Assembly: GCA_036897485.1 (NCBI GenBank)
Contig: JAYMTF010000107.1
Span: 1 to 53,400, forward strand
Length of the DNA stretch: 53,400 nucleotides
Source of the DNA: Pelargonium nanum
Taxonomy: Eukaryota; Streptophyta; Magnoliopsida; Geraniales; Geraniaceae
Direction: 5' to 3'
Position numbers and translations under genes: made by a program. The notes below the pieces were generated by a model. The model ran no database searches, was not told the origin of the DNA, and saw only the letters and a list, made by a program, of their open reading frames with translations. Of the stretch, positions 1 through 9,242 are shown one piece after another (position 1 is the first letter of the stretch; every line of letters begins with the position of its first letter).

Positions 1-183
1 ACGGAGGCGGCGATCGTGGAGGTGCTGGTGGGGCTCAGTTTTATTAACAAGTACGAGAATCGGCAGACGCTGTTTTTCGGCGCCGGCGGTGGCGGTGGTG
101 GTGGCGGCGGGGACTATGATGTTGGTTTCCGTTTCGACGGCAACCGTTACGGCGGTGCCCGTCGGGGGAGTTTTAGGCTTTGA
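1..183 (+). CDS. C-terminal end of an unidentified protein (partial)
   Basis: An open frame enters from the left edge and runs for 60 codons to a TGA at 181-183. The codon composition is GC-rich and coding-like, in sharp contrast to the AT-rich DNA after the stop. The visible tail has a short hydrophobic/alpha-helical stretch (residues about 4-16), then a run of nine glycines, then a Gly/Arg-rich end with a basic terminus (RRGSFRL). A possible polyadenylation signal AATAAA lies at 535-540. I do not recognise the family. The poly-Gly linker is low complexity and carries no functional information. The coding call is supported by composition and frame only; the rest of the gene is outside the window. 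Confidence 0.55.
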   Translation, partial: TEAAIVEVLVGLSFINKYENRQTLFFGAGGGGGGGGGDYDVGFRFDGNRYGGARRGSFRL

Positions 184-864
184 ATAGATTGAACTTTTAA
201 CGATTAACATTTAACGGAACCTGTTTGTTTATTTTTAAGGTGAATTGTTTGTGTGTTGTGTTTATTATTTTACGTGTTATTGAAATCTGACAGAAAGTAA
301 AATATATACACATATGTATACACTCTTCAAGTGCCTTTGCACTCATCGAATTCATGATATTCTCTATAATTTGTGTAAACAGATTTTCTCATGTTGTCTG
401 GTTCAGAAATTTGTTGGTATATATACAATTTTTTTAATGTTGTTCAGCGGTGAATTGAATAACGTCTTCTCCTTTTTTATTGTCACGATCAGCTTTCTAT
501 AAAACAGAACGTGTTGTTTTTTTATTTATCGGCAATAAAAGTACTTTTTATTAAAGATTCTCAAGAAGAGAAAAATTAAAAAGTACATACACAGATGATG
601 AGTAATAAAACTACATTGAGAAAAGAGAAAAATGAGACATTAAAGCCACCATAATGAGATGAGTGATCAAGGAATACGAAAGAGGCGGTCGGGATTTCCA
701 ATGTCATAATTCATTGAAAGCACCAAATGGAGAAAACGAGGTAGTTGAAAGGTCGTCGGCCGATGAAGACGGAGACATAGGAAAGTCGCCGGTGAAAAAA
801 TTGAAGAATCTCATGATTTCAACACAGACTTGAACTTTGAAGCTCTATAGGAGCAATGATAAGC

Positions 865-964
865 TGTTGGAATCGGAGCCTGATGGTGGCACAAGTAGCA
901 GGTTGAGGATGCGTTGCTGGAACCGGAGCCTGATGGTGGCACAGGAAGCAGGTTGAGGACGCCA
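865..964. repeat. Two-copy 50-bp tandem duplication
   Basis: The segment containing CGGAGCCTGATGGTGGCACA occurs at 874-893 and again at 924-943, exactly 50 bp apart. Similarity extends on both sides over the full unit with only a few substitutions. It lies inside the purine-rich 550-1340 stretch. It looks like a simple local duplication; no open frame spans both copies on the plus strand. Confidence 0.8.
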
Positions 965-1365
965 GACGACAAAACTGAAGATGCCGGAGAAGATGAACGG
1001 GCAGTTGAAGAAAGCTTGTGAGCTATGGTGATGAGAGCGACCATTTGGAAGTCGAAGAAGACCAATGGAAGCACTTGCAACTGAAAAAGCAGCAGCTCAC
1101 TTGACTTGAAGGAAGAAAAATGATGTTGTCATGGAGATGGAGAGATGGTGACCACTGCGGTGGAGAGGTTGGAAGCTGCATGGGTGGAGGATGAAAGTGG
1201 AGGAGGGAGAGGAGAGAGAGGAGGAGGAGAGGCTCTCCGACGGCAAGAGCCGCCGGAGAGAAACGCTGGAGGAGCTTGGAGGCTATGCAGAGAGAAAAAG
1301 TTAACCAAACGTGTTGTTAAGTGAAAACTTGTGTTTTGCATTCATGAATAATTGTAGATTTTGTA

Positions 1366-1457
1366 TTAAGTTGATAGTCTAACACGTTTCACTTAACATG
1401 TTAGAGTATCAACTTAATTGTAGTGAAAACTTGTTTTAAGTTGATACTCTAACACGT
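1366..1457. repeat. 22-bp inverted repeat with a third arm copy
   Basis: Arms at 1366-1387 and 1396-1417 are inverted copies of each other with two mismatches, around an 8-nt loop. A third copy in the same orientation as the first arm is at 1436-1457. Each first-type arm is preceded by a related GTGAAAACTTG motif (about 1321-1331 and 1423-1433). The layout suggests a small foldback element that was partly duplicated in tandem. Confidence 0.75.
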
Positions 1458-2550
1458 CTTTCCAGCTAACATGTAAATGACCAACTCAATCAAAAGGTTA
1501 AACTAACAACTGAAAACTCAATATTAACTTTATACTGATGTCCAACATTGATGATAACCCAACCAATCATATGCGAATTATATTGCTAAATCTGATTCAT
1601 TTACTCTAACCATCAGAGGTAAATTCTAATGTGATACACTTATCTTTACAAAACGTGTGTTCTTCTTTCGCAGGAGAACAATTCAATAACAATCAAAACT
1701 TAACGATTTTACAAATCGCTTTCAACCAGAGAGGAGAAAAATACAGCATCATTGTCTATCTTTAGTTACTATTATACGTGTAAACCAATTCAAAATACAG
1801 CATCATTTTGAGATAGAAGTCGCAGGAACTGTCCTAAAACAGTGTGAGAGTTTTGAATATTTGAACATTCCATAGCCATTCATAATTTGGAAAAAGATTG
1901 GCCACAGACAGTAATGGACCACTTGCTAATCTCTATATAACAGTCCACAAACGCAGCTAAAACAGGTAAATACGTCCACGTCCTTTGACCAAACGATTCT
2001 TTGTCGAGGCTAAACTATTTGTCCTTTGCTTGCAGCTCCACATTTTCAAAACTCGTGTTCGAAATTTCTCGTCCAATATGGATCTATTAAGTATCTCATA
2101 GTCATAGATAATAATTAGGGATGTTCACGACCAGAGCTGGAGACGGGACGGAGAGAACCAAACCCGTCCCCGAGTTTAATAATTCCCTAGACATTTTGAT
2201 TTGTCTAAGCAAAATTGTGCGTGTGAACGTCTCCAAAAAAAATGCCAATTAACCCTTAACATAACGTCGAAAACATATTCCACCATAGGAGAAAAATTGT
2301 AATGTGAATGTCTCCCGAACAGAGACCACCTCTAGTCATGATCACCTGGCCCTTGCGGTTGCTACAAACCATTGTTGGCTCTTGAAGTCGTATGCAACAA
2401 CATGATTTTATAAGACGATTCGGTGGCAAACTCTATTATCCTATTGAAAAAGTAAGTATACTAAAAAATTTAATCGCCACTTTAAAAGAACAGTCAGACT
2501 GAACGTCATATCAATTTACACAAGAAATACATTAAAGAGGCATAGGATAG

Positions 2551-2557
2551 TATAAAA
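2551..2557 (+). promoter_or_regulatory. Candidate TATA box of the lectin receptor kinase
   Basis: TATAAAA sits 41 bp upstream of the chosen ATG at 2592. With usual plant TATA-to-start spacing, transcription would begin near 2580. That would give a very short leader and would exclude the out-of-frame ATG at 2564. This is inference from position only; another TATA-like motif (CTATATAAC) lies at 1932-1940. Confidence 0.4.
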
Positions 2558-2591
2558 ACCCATATGATCAAAGATTTATTAAGCTACAACC

Positions 2592-4965
2592 ATGGCCTAT
2601 TCCAAGCTTGCCATACTCATCACTCTCCTCCTCCTACCAACCACAGCACCTTCCCAAAACCTCAACTTCACCTACAATGGCTTCCAACCCCCAATCCCGA
2701 ACCCGAACCCGATCCTCGATGGCATCGCAAGCTACACCTCCAACGGCCTCTTGAAGCTCACAAACGACACCAAGCAAAAATCAGGACACGCCTTCTTCCC
2801 ATCCCCAATCAACTTCAAGAACTCCCCAAACGGCACCGTTCTATCCTTCTCCACCACCTTCGTCTTCGCTATCGCCTCTGAGTTCGTCGGACTCAGCGGC
2901 CACGGCATTGCCTTCGTCGTCGCTCCGACCAGAGGCCTCCCGGAGGCTCTCCAGAGCCAATACCTCGGACTCTTCAACGAGAGCAACAACGGAGACGTCA
3001 CCAACCGTGTCGTCGCCGTCGAGCTCGACACGATCATGAGCAGCGAGTTCCGCGACATCGACGACAACCACGCCGGGATCGACATCAACGGTCTCATATC
3101 GGAAAACTCCACCTCGGCCGGGTATTTTCTGATCAACGGCGAGTTCAAGAACTTGACTCTCAGTAGCGGCGAGCCGATGCAAGCTTGGGTTGATTACAAC
3201 GCAACAGTTAAAAAAATTGATGTGACTCTCGCTCCGGTGAGCGTCAAGAAACCGCCGGTCCCGCTCCTGACTCTGAGTCGCGACCTGTCTCCGATCTTTA
3301 ACAGAGAAATGTACGTCGGCTTCTCGTCGGCGACCGGGTCTGTCCTCACATCACATTACATTCTTGGCTGGAGCTTCGGGCTCAACGGTCCAGCTCAAGA
3401 GCTCGATCTCGCTAATCTTCCGGAACTTCCTCGACCCGAGAAGGTTTCTTTGGTTTTAGCAATTGGGTTGCCGTTAATTTGTGTGTTCGTCGTCGCCGGA
3501 GCGATTTCCGGGACAGTTTATTCGATCCGGCGGCGGAGGAGATTTGCGGAGCTAGTTGAAGATTGGGAAATGGACTACGGGCCGCAGAGATACAAATACA
3601 AAGATTTGTACGTTGCCACAAAAGGGTTTCGCGAGAAGGAGCTGTTAGGAGCTGGAGGGTTCGGGAGGGTCTACAAAGGCACGTTGCGAGCTTCGGAAAC
3701 TGAAATTGCCGTGAAGAGAGTCTCGCACGACTCGAAGCAGGGGATGCGAGAGTTCGTGGCGGAGATCGCCTCCATCGGGCGGCTCCGCCACCGGAATTTA
3801 GTAACTTTGCTAGGCTATTGTCGCCGGAAAGGCGAGCTGTTGCTGGTTTACGACTACATGCCCAACGGAAGCCTCGACAAGTACCTTTTCGACGACCCGA
3901 GAGTGACGCTGAATTGGGGGCAGAGGCTTCGGGTGATCAAAGGTGTGGCCTCAGGCCTGGCGTACTTGCACGGCGGTTGGGAGCAAATTGTGGTTCATAG
4001 GGACATTAAATCCAGCAATGTCCTTCTCGACGGCGAGCTCAACGGCCGGTTGGGTGATTTCGGACTCGCGAGACTGTACGATCACGGGTCGGATCCGACT
4101 ACGACCCGTGTTGTGGGGACACTCGGGTACTTGGCGCCGGAGCATACACGCACCGGGAAGGCCACGACGAGCACCGACGTGTATGCTTTTGGGGCGTTTC
4201 TGTTGGAGGTAATGTTTACTTATTATTTATGAGTTAAATGGTTTTCTTGTTTCTGGACTCGCTCGGTAGTCAGTTCACATTAGTTATTGAAGACACATTA
4301 GTCTGCTAACTTATGATATTGGTCAAGTTGACATGTCACGCTATCGTGTCTACACTCTAGATTAAATGCAGCGTTTTCATTCCAATTCACCAAAATGGTA
4401 CCGTTTTGGCTGCTTATGTTGAAAAACTCGTAGCATGTAATCTATAGCATAAGTACGTTGGCGTGTCCTGTCCACGTGACTACTTTTTTTAGCCGACATG
4501 GTGACGTGTTTTCAAAAGTTTACGTGACACAAGTTGACGGTTTGATCATCGTCTAACGGGTTGATTTCTCGACAGGTGGCGTGCGGGAAGAGGCCGATAG
4601 AGACGGCGGGGGATTTGGTGCTGGTGGATTGGGTGTTTTCGTGGTGGAGCAGAGGAGATGTGGTGGGAGCTAGGGACTTCAATTTGGGAACAGAGTATGT
4701 GGCGGAGGAGATGGAGTTGGTGCTGAAGCTGGGGCTCTTGTGCTCCCACTCAGAGCCGGCGGCGAGGCCCACCATGAGACAGGTGGTGCAGTACTTGGAC
4801 GGTGATGTGCCGTTGCCGGAGCTGTCGTGTCTGGGGATTTCGGCGGCGGGGTTGACGTTTGCGTTTCATGAAGGTTTTGATGGCATTGCCATGTCGTTTC
4901 CTTTTTCTATGGAGTACTCGCATTCGTCCTCTGCTCCGGAGTCTCTTTTGTCCGGTGGCCGGTGA
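2592..4965 (+). CDS. L-type lectin-domain receptor kinase (LecRK), clade IV/S.4-like
   Basis: Exons 2592-4208 and 4576-4965 give 668 residues, the usual length for this family. Order: signal peptide (about 1-21), legume-lectin domain (about 22-263) with the metal-site motifs VELDT and DNHAGIDIN, transmembrane helix (about 284-306) followed by a basic stop-transfer run, then a Ser/Thr kinase domain. The kinase has the glycine loop GAGGFGRVYKG (from residue 353), Lys in AVKRV (about 375), HRDIKSSNVLLD (about 468) and DFG (about 488), so it should be active. It would sit in the plasma membrane and couple extracellular ligand sensing to defence or stress signalling. The single intron (367 bp, GT-AG, phase 0) falls between LLE and VACG in the kinase domain; many family members are intronless. 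AATAAA lies at 4974-4979, just after the stop. Subclass assignment is by motif resemblance only. Confidence 0.93.
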
Positions 4966-5745
4966 CTTGTTGCAATAAAGTTGTGATTTTTGTATGAATA
5001 TTTTGTATAAGAAAAAATTATCAGTATGTTCTATTAATTAATGGTATGGTATTTTACTTCCTAACAATGTGTTAAGTTATTTGGATAAAATTGTATAAGG
5101 GTCAAAATTGATACAACGTATACAATTATACAATTTTATTCTAGATAACGTTCATCGCTACAACAATTCTTTTAGAAAAATTATTGCGTCAATATAATTT
5201 AACAGCACTGATACAAATTTGACCATTTTGTAGCAATATAACATAGTTAGTGGTTAAATTGAAACCATATAAATAGTTTAGATGTTAAATTATATCAAGA
5301 ACATTTGATAGTTGAATGATCAAAATATACATTTTTCAACTAATATAATAGTCTATGTATGTAAACATCATATAGCATTTCAAACCAAATTTCAAAATTG
5401 GCCCAAGTTCGACTCTAGATCAGGCGAGATTATCCGTTGATTTTAAGCATATCAATAAGCGGAAATTTTTTACGGGTAAGCTTGACAAAAATTAGTTCAA
5501 ATATATAAGTCAAGTGGTGATAGCTCAGGCCTAAGAGTCTATTGTGATCAAAATTTTCTAAAATTTATTAAATTTAATTTTGGATTTAATATTTAAACAT
5601 TGCAAATTAGCTCCTTAATGATGCACATTAGCTTGTATTGGCTATTAGAGCCCAATACTTTAATTGGTTCACAATTTGAGCCCATTGAATGTGGTGCGTA
5701 CTACGCACCCTGCGCAATTTTAAAGTATCCCCTCAATGAAACTCT
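4966..5745. other. Intergenic region with a rDNA fragment
   Basis: AT-rich DNA between the receptor kinase and OHP1. The only identifiable piece is the decayed 25S rRNA fragment at 5410-5463, annotated separately. The rest shows no gene. Confidence 0.6.
5410..5463 (+). pseudogene. Decayed fragment of the 25S rRNA 5' end
   Basis: These 54 bases align without gaps to the conserved 5' end of plant nuclear 25S rRNA, including the motif TTTAAGCATATCAATAAGCGG (split here across 5441-5461). From memory of the plant sequence I count about seven substitutions, six of them C to T or G to A. That is the pattern left by deamination of methylated cytosine in silenced DNA. Similarity stops after AAGCGGA, and no ITS2 or further 25S sequence is visible. 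It is a short inserted relic, not a functional rRNA gene. Confidence 0.85.
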
Positions 5746-5808
5746 ATGGCTCAAAATTGCCAAACCAGAGATAAGTTGAAGGTTTGCAAATCACAGAACC
5801 ACAAAAAA

Positions 5809-6625
5809 ATGGCAGCTTCTACAGCTTTTCTCTCACCTTCTCTAATACCCACAGTTCCTCTTCAAAACCAGCAATTTCTGAATCAGAATCTGAGCAAAAG
5901 TAGGAGCAGAAGCTTCAAGGTCCTAGCTGCCAAGCTCCCAGCTGGTGTATGTATATTTTGTGTTCTTATTTCAGTACCATCGTTTGTTCATTTTAGAGTT
6001 TGGTATGTTTTGAGATTCTGTGAAGATTGAATTTTGAAATGTGGGTTTTGGAGATTTTCAGGGGGAATTGCCAAAAGTATCATTTTTTGTTCACTTTAGA
6101 GTTTGGTGTGTTTTGAGATTCTGTGAAAGATTGAATTTTGAAATGTGGGTTTTGGAGATTTTCAGGTGGAATTGCCAAAAGTACCATCTTTTGTTTATCT
6201 TAGAGTTTGGTATGTTTTGAGATTCTGTGAAAGATTGAATTTTTTGAAATGTGGGTTTTGGAGATTTTCAGGTGGTTTTGCCAAAAGTGCAGCCAAAATT
6301 CCAACCACCATTTCTTGGGTTCACCAAGACTGCTGAGATATGGAACTCCAGAGCCTGCATGATTGGCCTAATTGGTACCTTCATTGTTGAACTTGTAAGT
6401 TCTTTTTATGCGGAGCTGACAATTTGAACCCGAACTTGTCTAAACTCGAAGCTCAACTTGCGTTTTTGCGGGTTTGGGTCGCATAAAATAGACCCGAAAT
6501 GTCATTTCCTTAATTTTGGGTCTTAAAAAGTGGTGGATTTGTGATTGGTTTTGCAGATAATAAACAAGGGAATACTTGAAGTCATTGGAGTGGAAATTGG
6601 GAAGGGTCTGGATATTCCTCTGTGA
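5809..6625 (+). CDS. OHP1: One-helix protein OHP1, chloroplast (light-harvesting-like)
   Basis: Exons 5809-5946, 6272-6394 and 6557-6625 join in phase 0 to give 109 residues. The N-terminus (MAASTAFLSPS) is a typical chloroplast transit peptide ending near VLAAKLPAG. The mature part has the family signature FLGFTKTAEIWNSRACMIGL, a single chlorophyll-binding LHC-type helix, and the conserved tail KGLDIPL. OHP1 works in the thylakoid with OHP2 and HCF244 in early photosystem II reaction-centre assembly (established for Arabidopsis). An in-frame ATG at 5746 would add 21 residues lacking transit-peptide character, so 5809 is preferred. Intron 1 holds three tandem copies of a unit of about 104 bp that includes the acceptor and the start of exon 2. 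The functional exon reads VVLPK, whereas the upstream copy reads VELPK, closer to the Arabidopsis protein as I recall it. Confidence 0.95.
5974..6290 (+). repeat. Three-copy tandem repeat spanning the OHP1 intron 1/exon 2 junction
   Basis: Units begin near 5974, 6077 and 6181 with periods of 103-104 bp. Each contains GAGTTTGGTRTGTTTTGAG, a stretch GGGTTTTGGAGATTTTCAG and an exon-like sequence related to GTGGAATTGCCAAAAGT. The three acceptor AGs are at 6060-6061, 6164-6165 and 6270-6271. Only the last leads into the full OHP1 reading frame. The first two copies are decoy exon starts. Confidence 0.88.
6405..6489. repeat. Short inverted-repeat element in OHP1 intron 2
   Basis: The ends TTTTATGCGG and CGCATAAAA are inverted copies, and a second inverted pair (GAACCCGAAC against GCGGGTTTGGGT) lies inside them. 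The size (about 85 bp) and structure fit a tiny MITE remnant. No target duplication was identified. Confidence 0.4.
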
Positions 6626-7469
6626 GTAATATGAGTATTCATACAAATCTGAGTACATATGAATCAAAATCTTATGAGATTCATTTGTTTGGACTTTGAA
6701 AATTCAACCTTTTTGTAATGTTTCTTCTTTGGCTTTACCATTGTATCATGCACAAGTTCCATCAATACTTGACTCTTGTATTCTACAAAGAAATTTTATG
6801 CAAAATGTGAAGTACAATTGTAATTTATGTTAATACAGTGAAATACTAGCTTCTGGAGCATGTGAAATATGCACAACCTCAAGACCTATGCCGTGTTTAT
6901 GTTGTGCAGAAGGTTGATTGTGTGTTGCATTACCAACATGAACACAATAAGTTTAGTAATCGTGTTGAACGGTTTAACACGAACATAACTCGTTTAACAC
7001 TTATATATGATAGAACTAACATGTGTGGGTTCAAACACACTAATTTCGTGTCGTGTCGTGTCGTTTTCGTGCATATTACGACACGAATTGTCAGCTCTAA
7101 TCTAATACTGAAAATAACCAAACAACCTTGTTAATTAAACTAATATGCTCATCTTGAGCTGCTAAAGACAAACAGTAGGAGGTTTTTAACTGAAGATCCA
7201 TCCAAGGAGTCATATTTCAAGAGCAAGATCAACTTGGCTATGCAAAACCTCAAGAATCAGTCCATATTCCACCAAAGGACAAGCTGTCTATTTGTTGCAA
7301 ATTTTGATAATAGGACACTTAAGGAATCATTACACCAAGTAACGTTAAGATTCGTGTGACCAACAATAACAATAGAGATCATCGAAGTGTTTAGCTATAA
7401 ATTTAAGATTGTTTCTTTGGAAGTGCCCAAGATTAAGACGAAGAACAATAATCCAAATAGTTCGAGAAA
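6626..7469. other. Intergenic region with a truncated hAT-like MITE
   Basis: Between OHP1 and the dioxygenase. Apart from the element at about 6880-7099, no coding sequence or RNA gene is visible. The last part (7150-7469) probably holds the dioxygenase promoter and leader. Confidence 0.55.
6880..7099 (-). mobile_element. Truncated hAT-like MITE
   Basis: The right end CGACACGAATTGTCAGCTCTA (ending 7099) matches, in reverse complement, the terminal repeat of the element in the FIP intron at 18811-19027. The internal GTTTAACACGAACATAACTCGTTTAAC-like stretch is also shared in kind. The opposite terminal repeat is not recognisable, so the copy appears 5'-truncated or decayed. The boundary on the left is approximate. 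Confidence 0.55.
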
Positions 7470-8804
7470 ATGAGTTCCAACAAGGAGTACGTACCAATCT
7501 TCGAGCCATCTCTTCCGGTGCCAAATGTTCAAGAAATGGCGAAGAAGAAACCTCAGCAAGTGCCTGAGAGATACCTGAGGTTTGAAGAAGAGGATATGCC
7601 AAATACAACTGACATATCGTCTCTTTGTTCTGAAATTCCCGTAGTTGATTTGTCACTTCTCATGGAAGAGAACGAGCACGAGCTCCAGAAACTGGATCTT
7701 GCCTGCAAGGAATGGGGATTCTTTCAGGTAAAAAGCTAATCATAGTTCTATATCAGGGAAAATATACCAAAATGTATAGCCATAGCAAATTTTGCATATC
7801 TTTTTTCACATTCCGAACTGAAACACTTGAATAGGTTGTGAATCACGGGGCGGGAAATGAAGTGTTGCAGAATATGAAGGACTCGACAGCTAACTTCTTT
7901 GAACTTCCATTAGAAGAGAAAAATAAGTATGAAATGGCCTCAAATGACACACAAGGATATGGACATGCTTATGTTGTTTCAGAAGAGCAGAAGCTCGACT
8001 GGTCGGATGCTTTGCTACTTTTTCTCCACCCTACCCGTCACCGGATTTTGAAGTTTTGGCCATTCAAGTAAGATTACTAGCCTGTAGTATTGCTCGCAAA
8101 CAGATAACTAAGAATTTTTCATGACGCTTCATTACTAATGCAGGGATGTCATTGAGGCTTTTTCAGCTGAAATGAGACAAGTTGCAGAAAAGCTCCTCTG
8201 CTCGTTGTCTCGGATCATGGGTATGGAAATGGAAGCTCTTCTTGAGCTACACGAAGAGTTGGGACAAGCTCTGCGCGTAAACTACTATCCTACTTATTGC
8301 AGACCAAATGAAGTGTTGGGCATAAGCCCACACTCTGATACAAGTACCATAACCCTACTCATGCAAGATGATTACCCGAATGGGTTACAGATTCATCATG
8401 ACGGAATCTGGGTGCCCGTTCAGCCAATTCCTAATGCCTTAGTTGTGAATGTCGGGGATGTTATCGAGGTATGAAAATATGCATTTACCTTGCGCGGGTT
8501 TTGGTGCAAAGGTAAGATAGTGAGAAACTTGATCAGTGTTGTGTTTTTTTGTGTGCAGATATGGAGTAATGGGAAGTACAAGAGTGTTGAGCACAGAGCT
8601 GTAACAAATGAGAACAAGCCAAGAATATCATATGCAACATTTTTTATACCAAATGAAGATGTGGAAATAGAGCCTCTAGACCAAATGGTTGACACACAGA
8701 GACCTCTTAGAATGTACAAGAAAGTTAGGTATGGAGATTATCTCAATCACTCCTTGAAGAAGAAATTGGATGGGAAGACACAAATACAAATGGCAAAGAT
8801 ATGA
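7470..8804 (+). CDS. 2-oxoglutarate/Fe(II)-dependent dioxygenase, SRG1-like
   Basis: Exons 7470-7727, 7835-8067, 8144-8468 and 8559-8804 join cleanly to 353 residues, the normal length. The N-terminal DIOX_N region includes EIPVVDLSLL and EWGFFQ/VVNHG. The catalytic jelly-roll has the iron ligands H227 and D229 (PHSDTS) and the distal H284 (SVEHRAV), plus R294 in KPRIS, which binds 2-oxoglutarate. All key residues are present, so the enzyme should be active. The SRG1 clade (also holding codeine O-demethylase-like enzymes) acts on specialised metabolites; the substrate cannot be read from sequence. The protein is cytosolic, without a targeting signal. Start chosen at the first ATG (MSSNKEYV), which gives the expected N-terminus. 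The gene converges on the FES1A gene. Confidence 0.93.
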
Positions 8805-9242
8805 AAACTTGAGTTCACAACTATCAGAAACCATTGATCATGTTTGATAATTCATGTACTTCATGCTGTGAACATGAGATAATACAATTTGAGAAAGCAA
8901 ACAATGGCTTGAATAAGAGCAAATAGTGTTACCTTAAAACAGAAACAGATCCCATTTGCACTACAAATGAGCCTTTCTTTTGCATTTGCAAAGTAAGTTC
9001 AACGTTGTTTCATGGAGATCCCCAATTTCAGACTCTACGCCGGGAAAATGCACTCTAAACAGTCAAAATTATACCATTGATGACGAATACATATCATAAA
9101 CAGAAAACAGATTGATCTCAGACCAGATGTATCCTAGAATACATTGGAGACATCAAGAGCCTAAGGACGAAATAATTCATATAATACAGGAAGTAAAAAG
9201 ATAGCTCAAAATCGTGCAAACTACACTACAGCTACTACAGCT
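8805..9242. other. Convergent 3' flanks
   Basis: A gap of about 440 bp between the stop codons of the dioxygenase (+) and FES1A (-). It presumably contains both 3' untranslated regions. No further gene or repeat is seen. Confidence 0.6.

Larger units (their letters stand above)
184..2550. other. Intergenic region, no gene identified
   Basis: No convincing gene is present. At 550-1340 there is a purine-rich, moderately GC-rich stretch holding a 50-bp tandem duplication. At 1366-1457 there is an inverted repeat with an extra third arm. At about 2118-2340 there is degenerate sequence of the type seen in decayed transposons. A W-box core (TTGACC) lies at 1985-1990 and may belong to the promoter of the downstream receptor kinase. 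The short open frames on the minus strand at 811-1341 are rich in Ser and Pro, lack any recognisable domain and are best explained by the purine bias. Confidence 0.6.

Noticed and set aside
2841-3182. Antisense open frames under the lectin domain
   Set aside because: The sense strand encodes a complete, conserved lectin domain; the antisense product is acidic low complexity.
5515-5545. tRNA-like box A (TAGCTCAG...TAAGAG)
   Set aside because: No matching box B, acceptor stem or anticodon arm follows.
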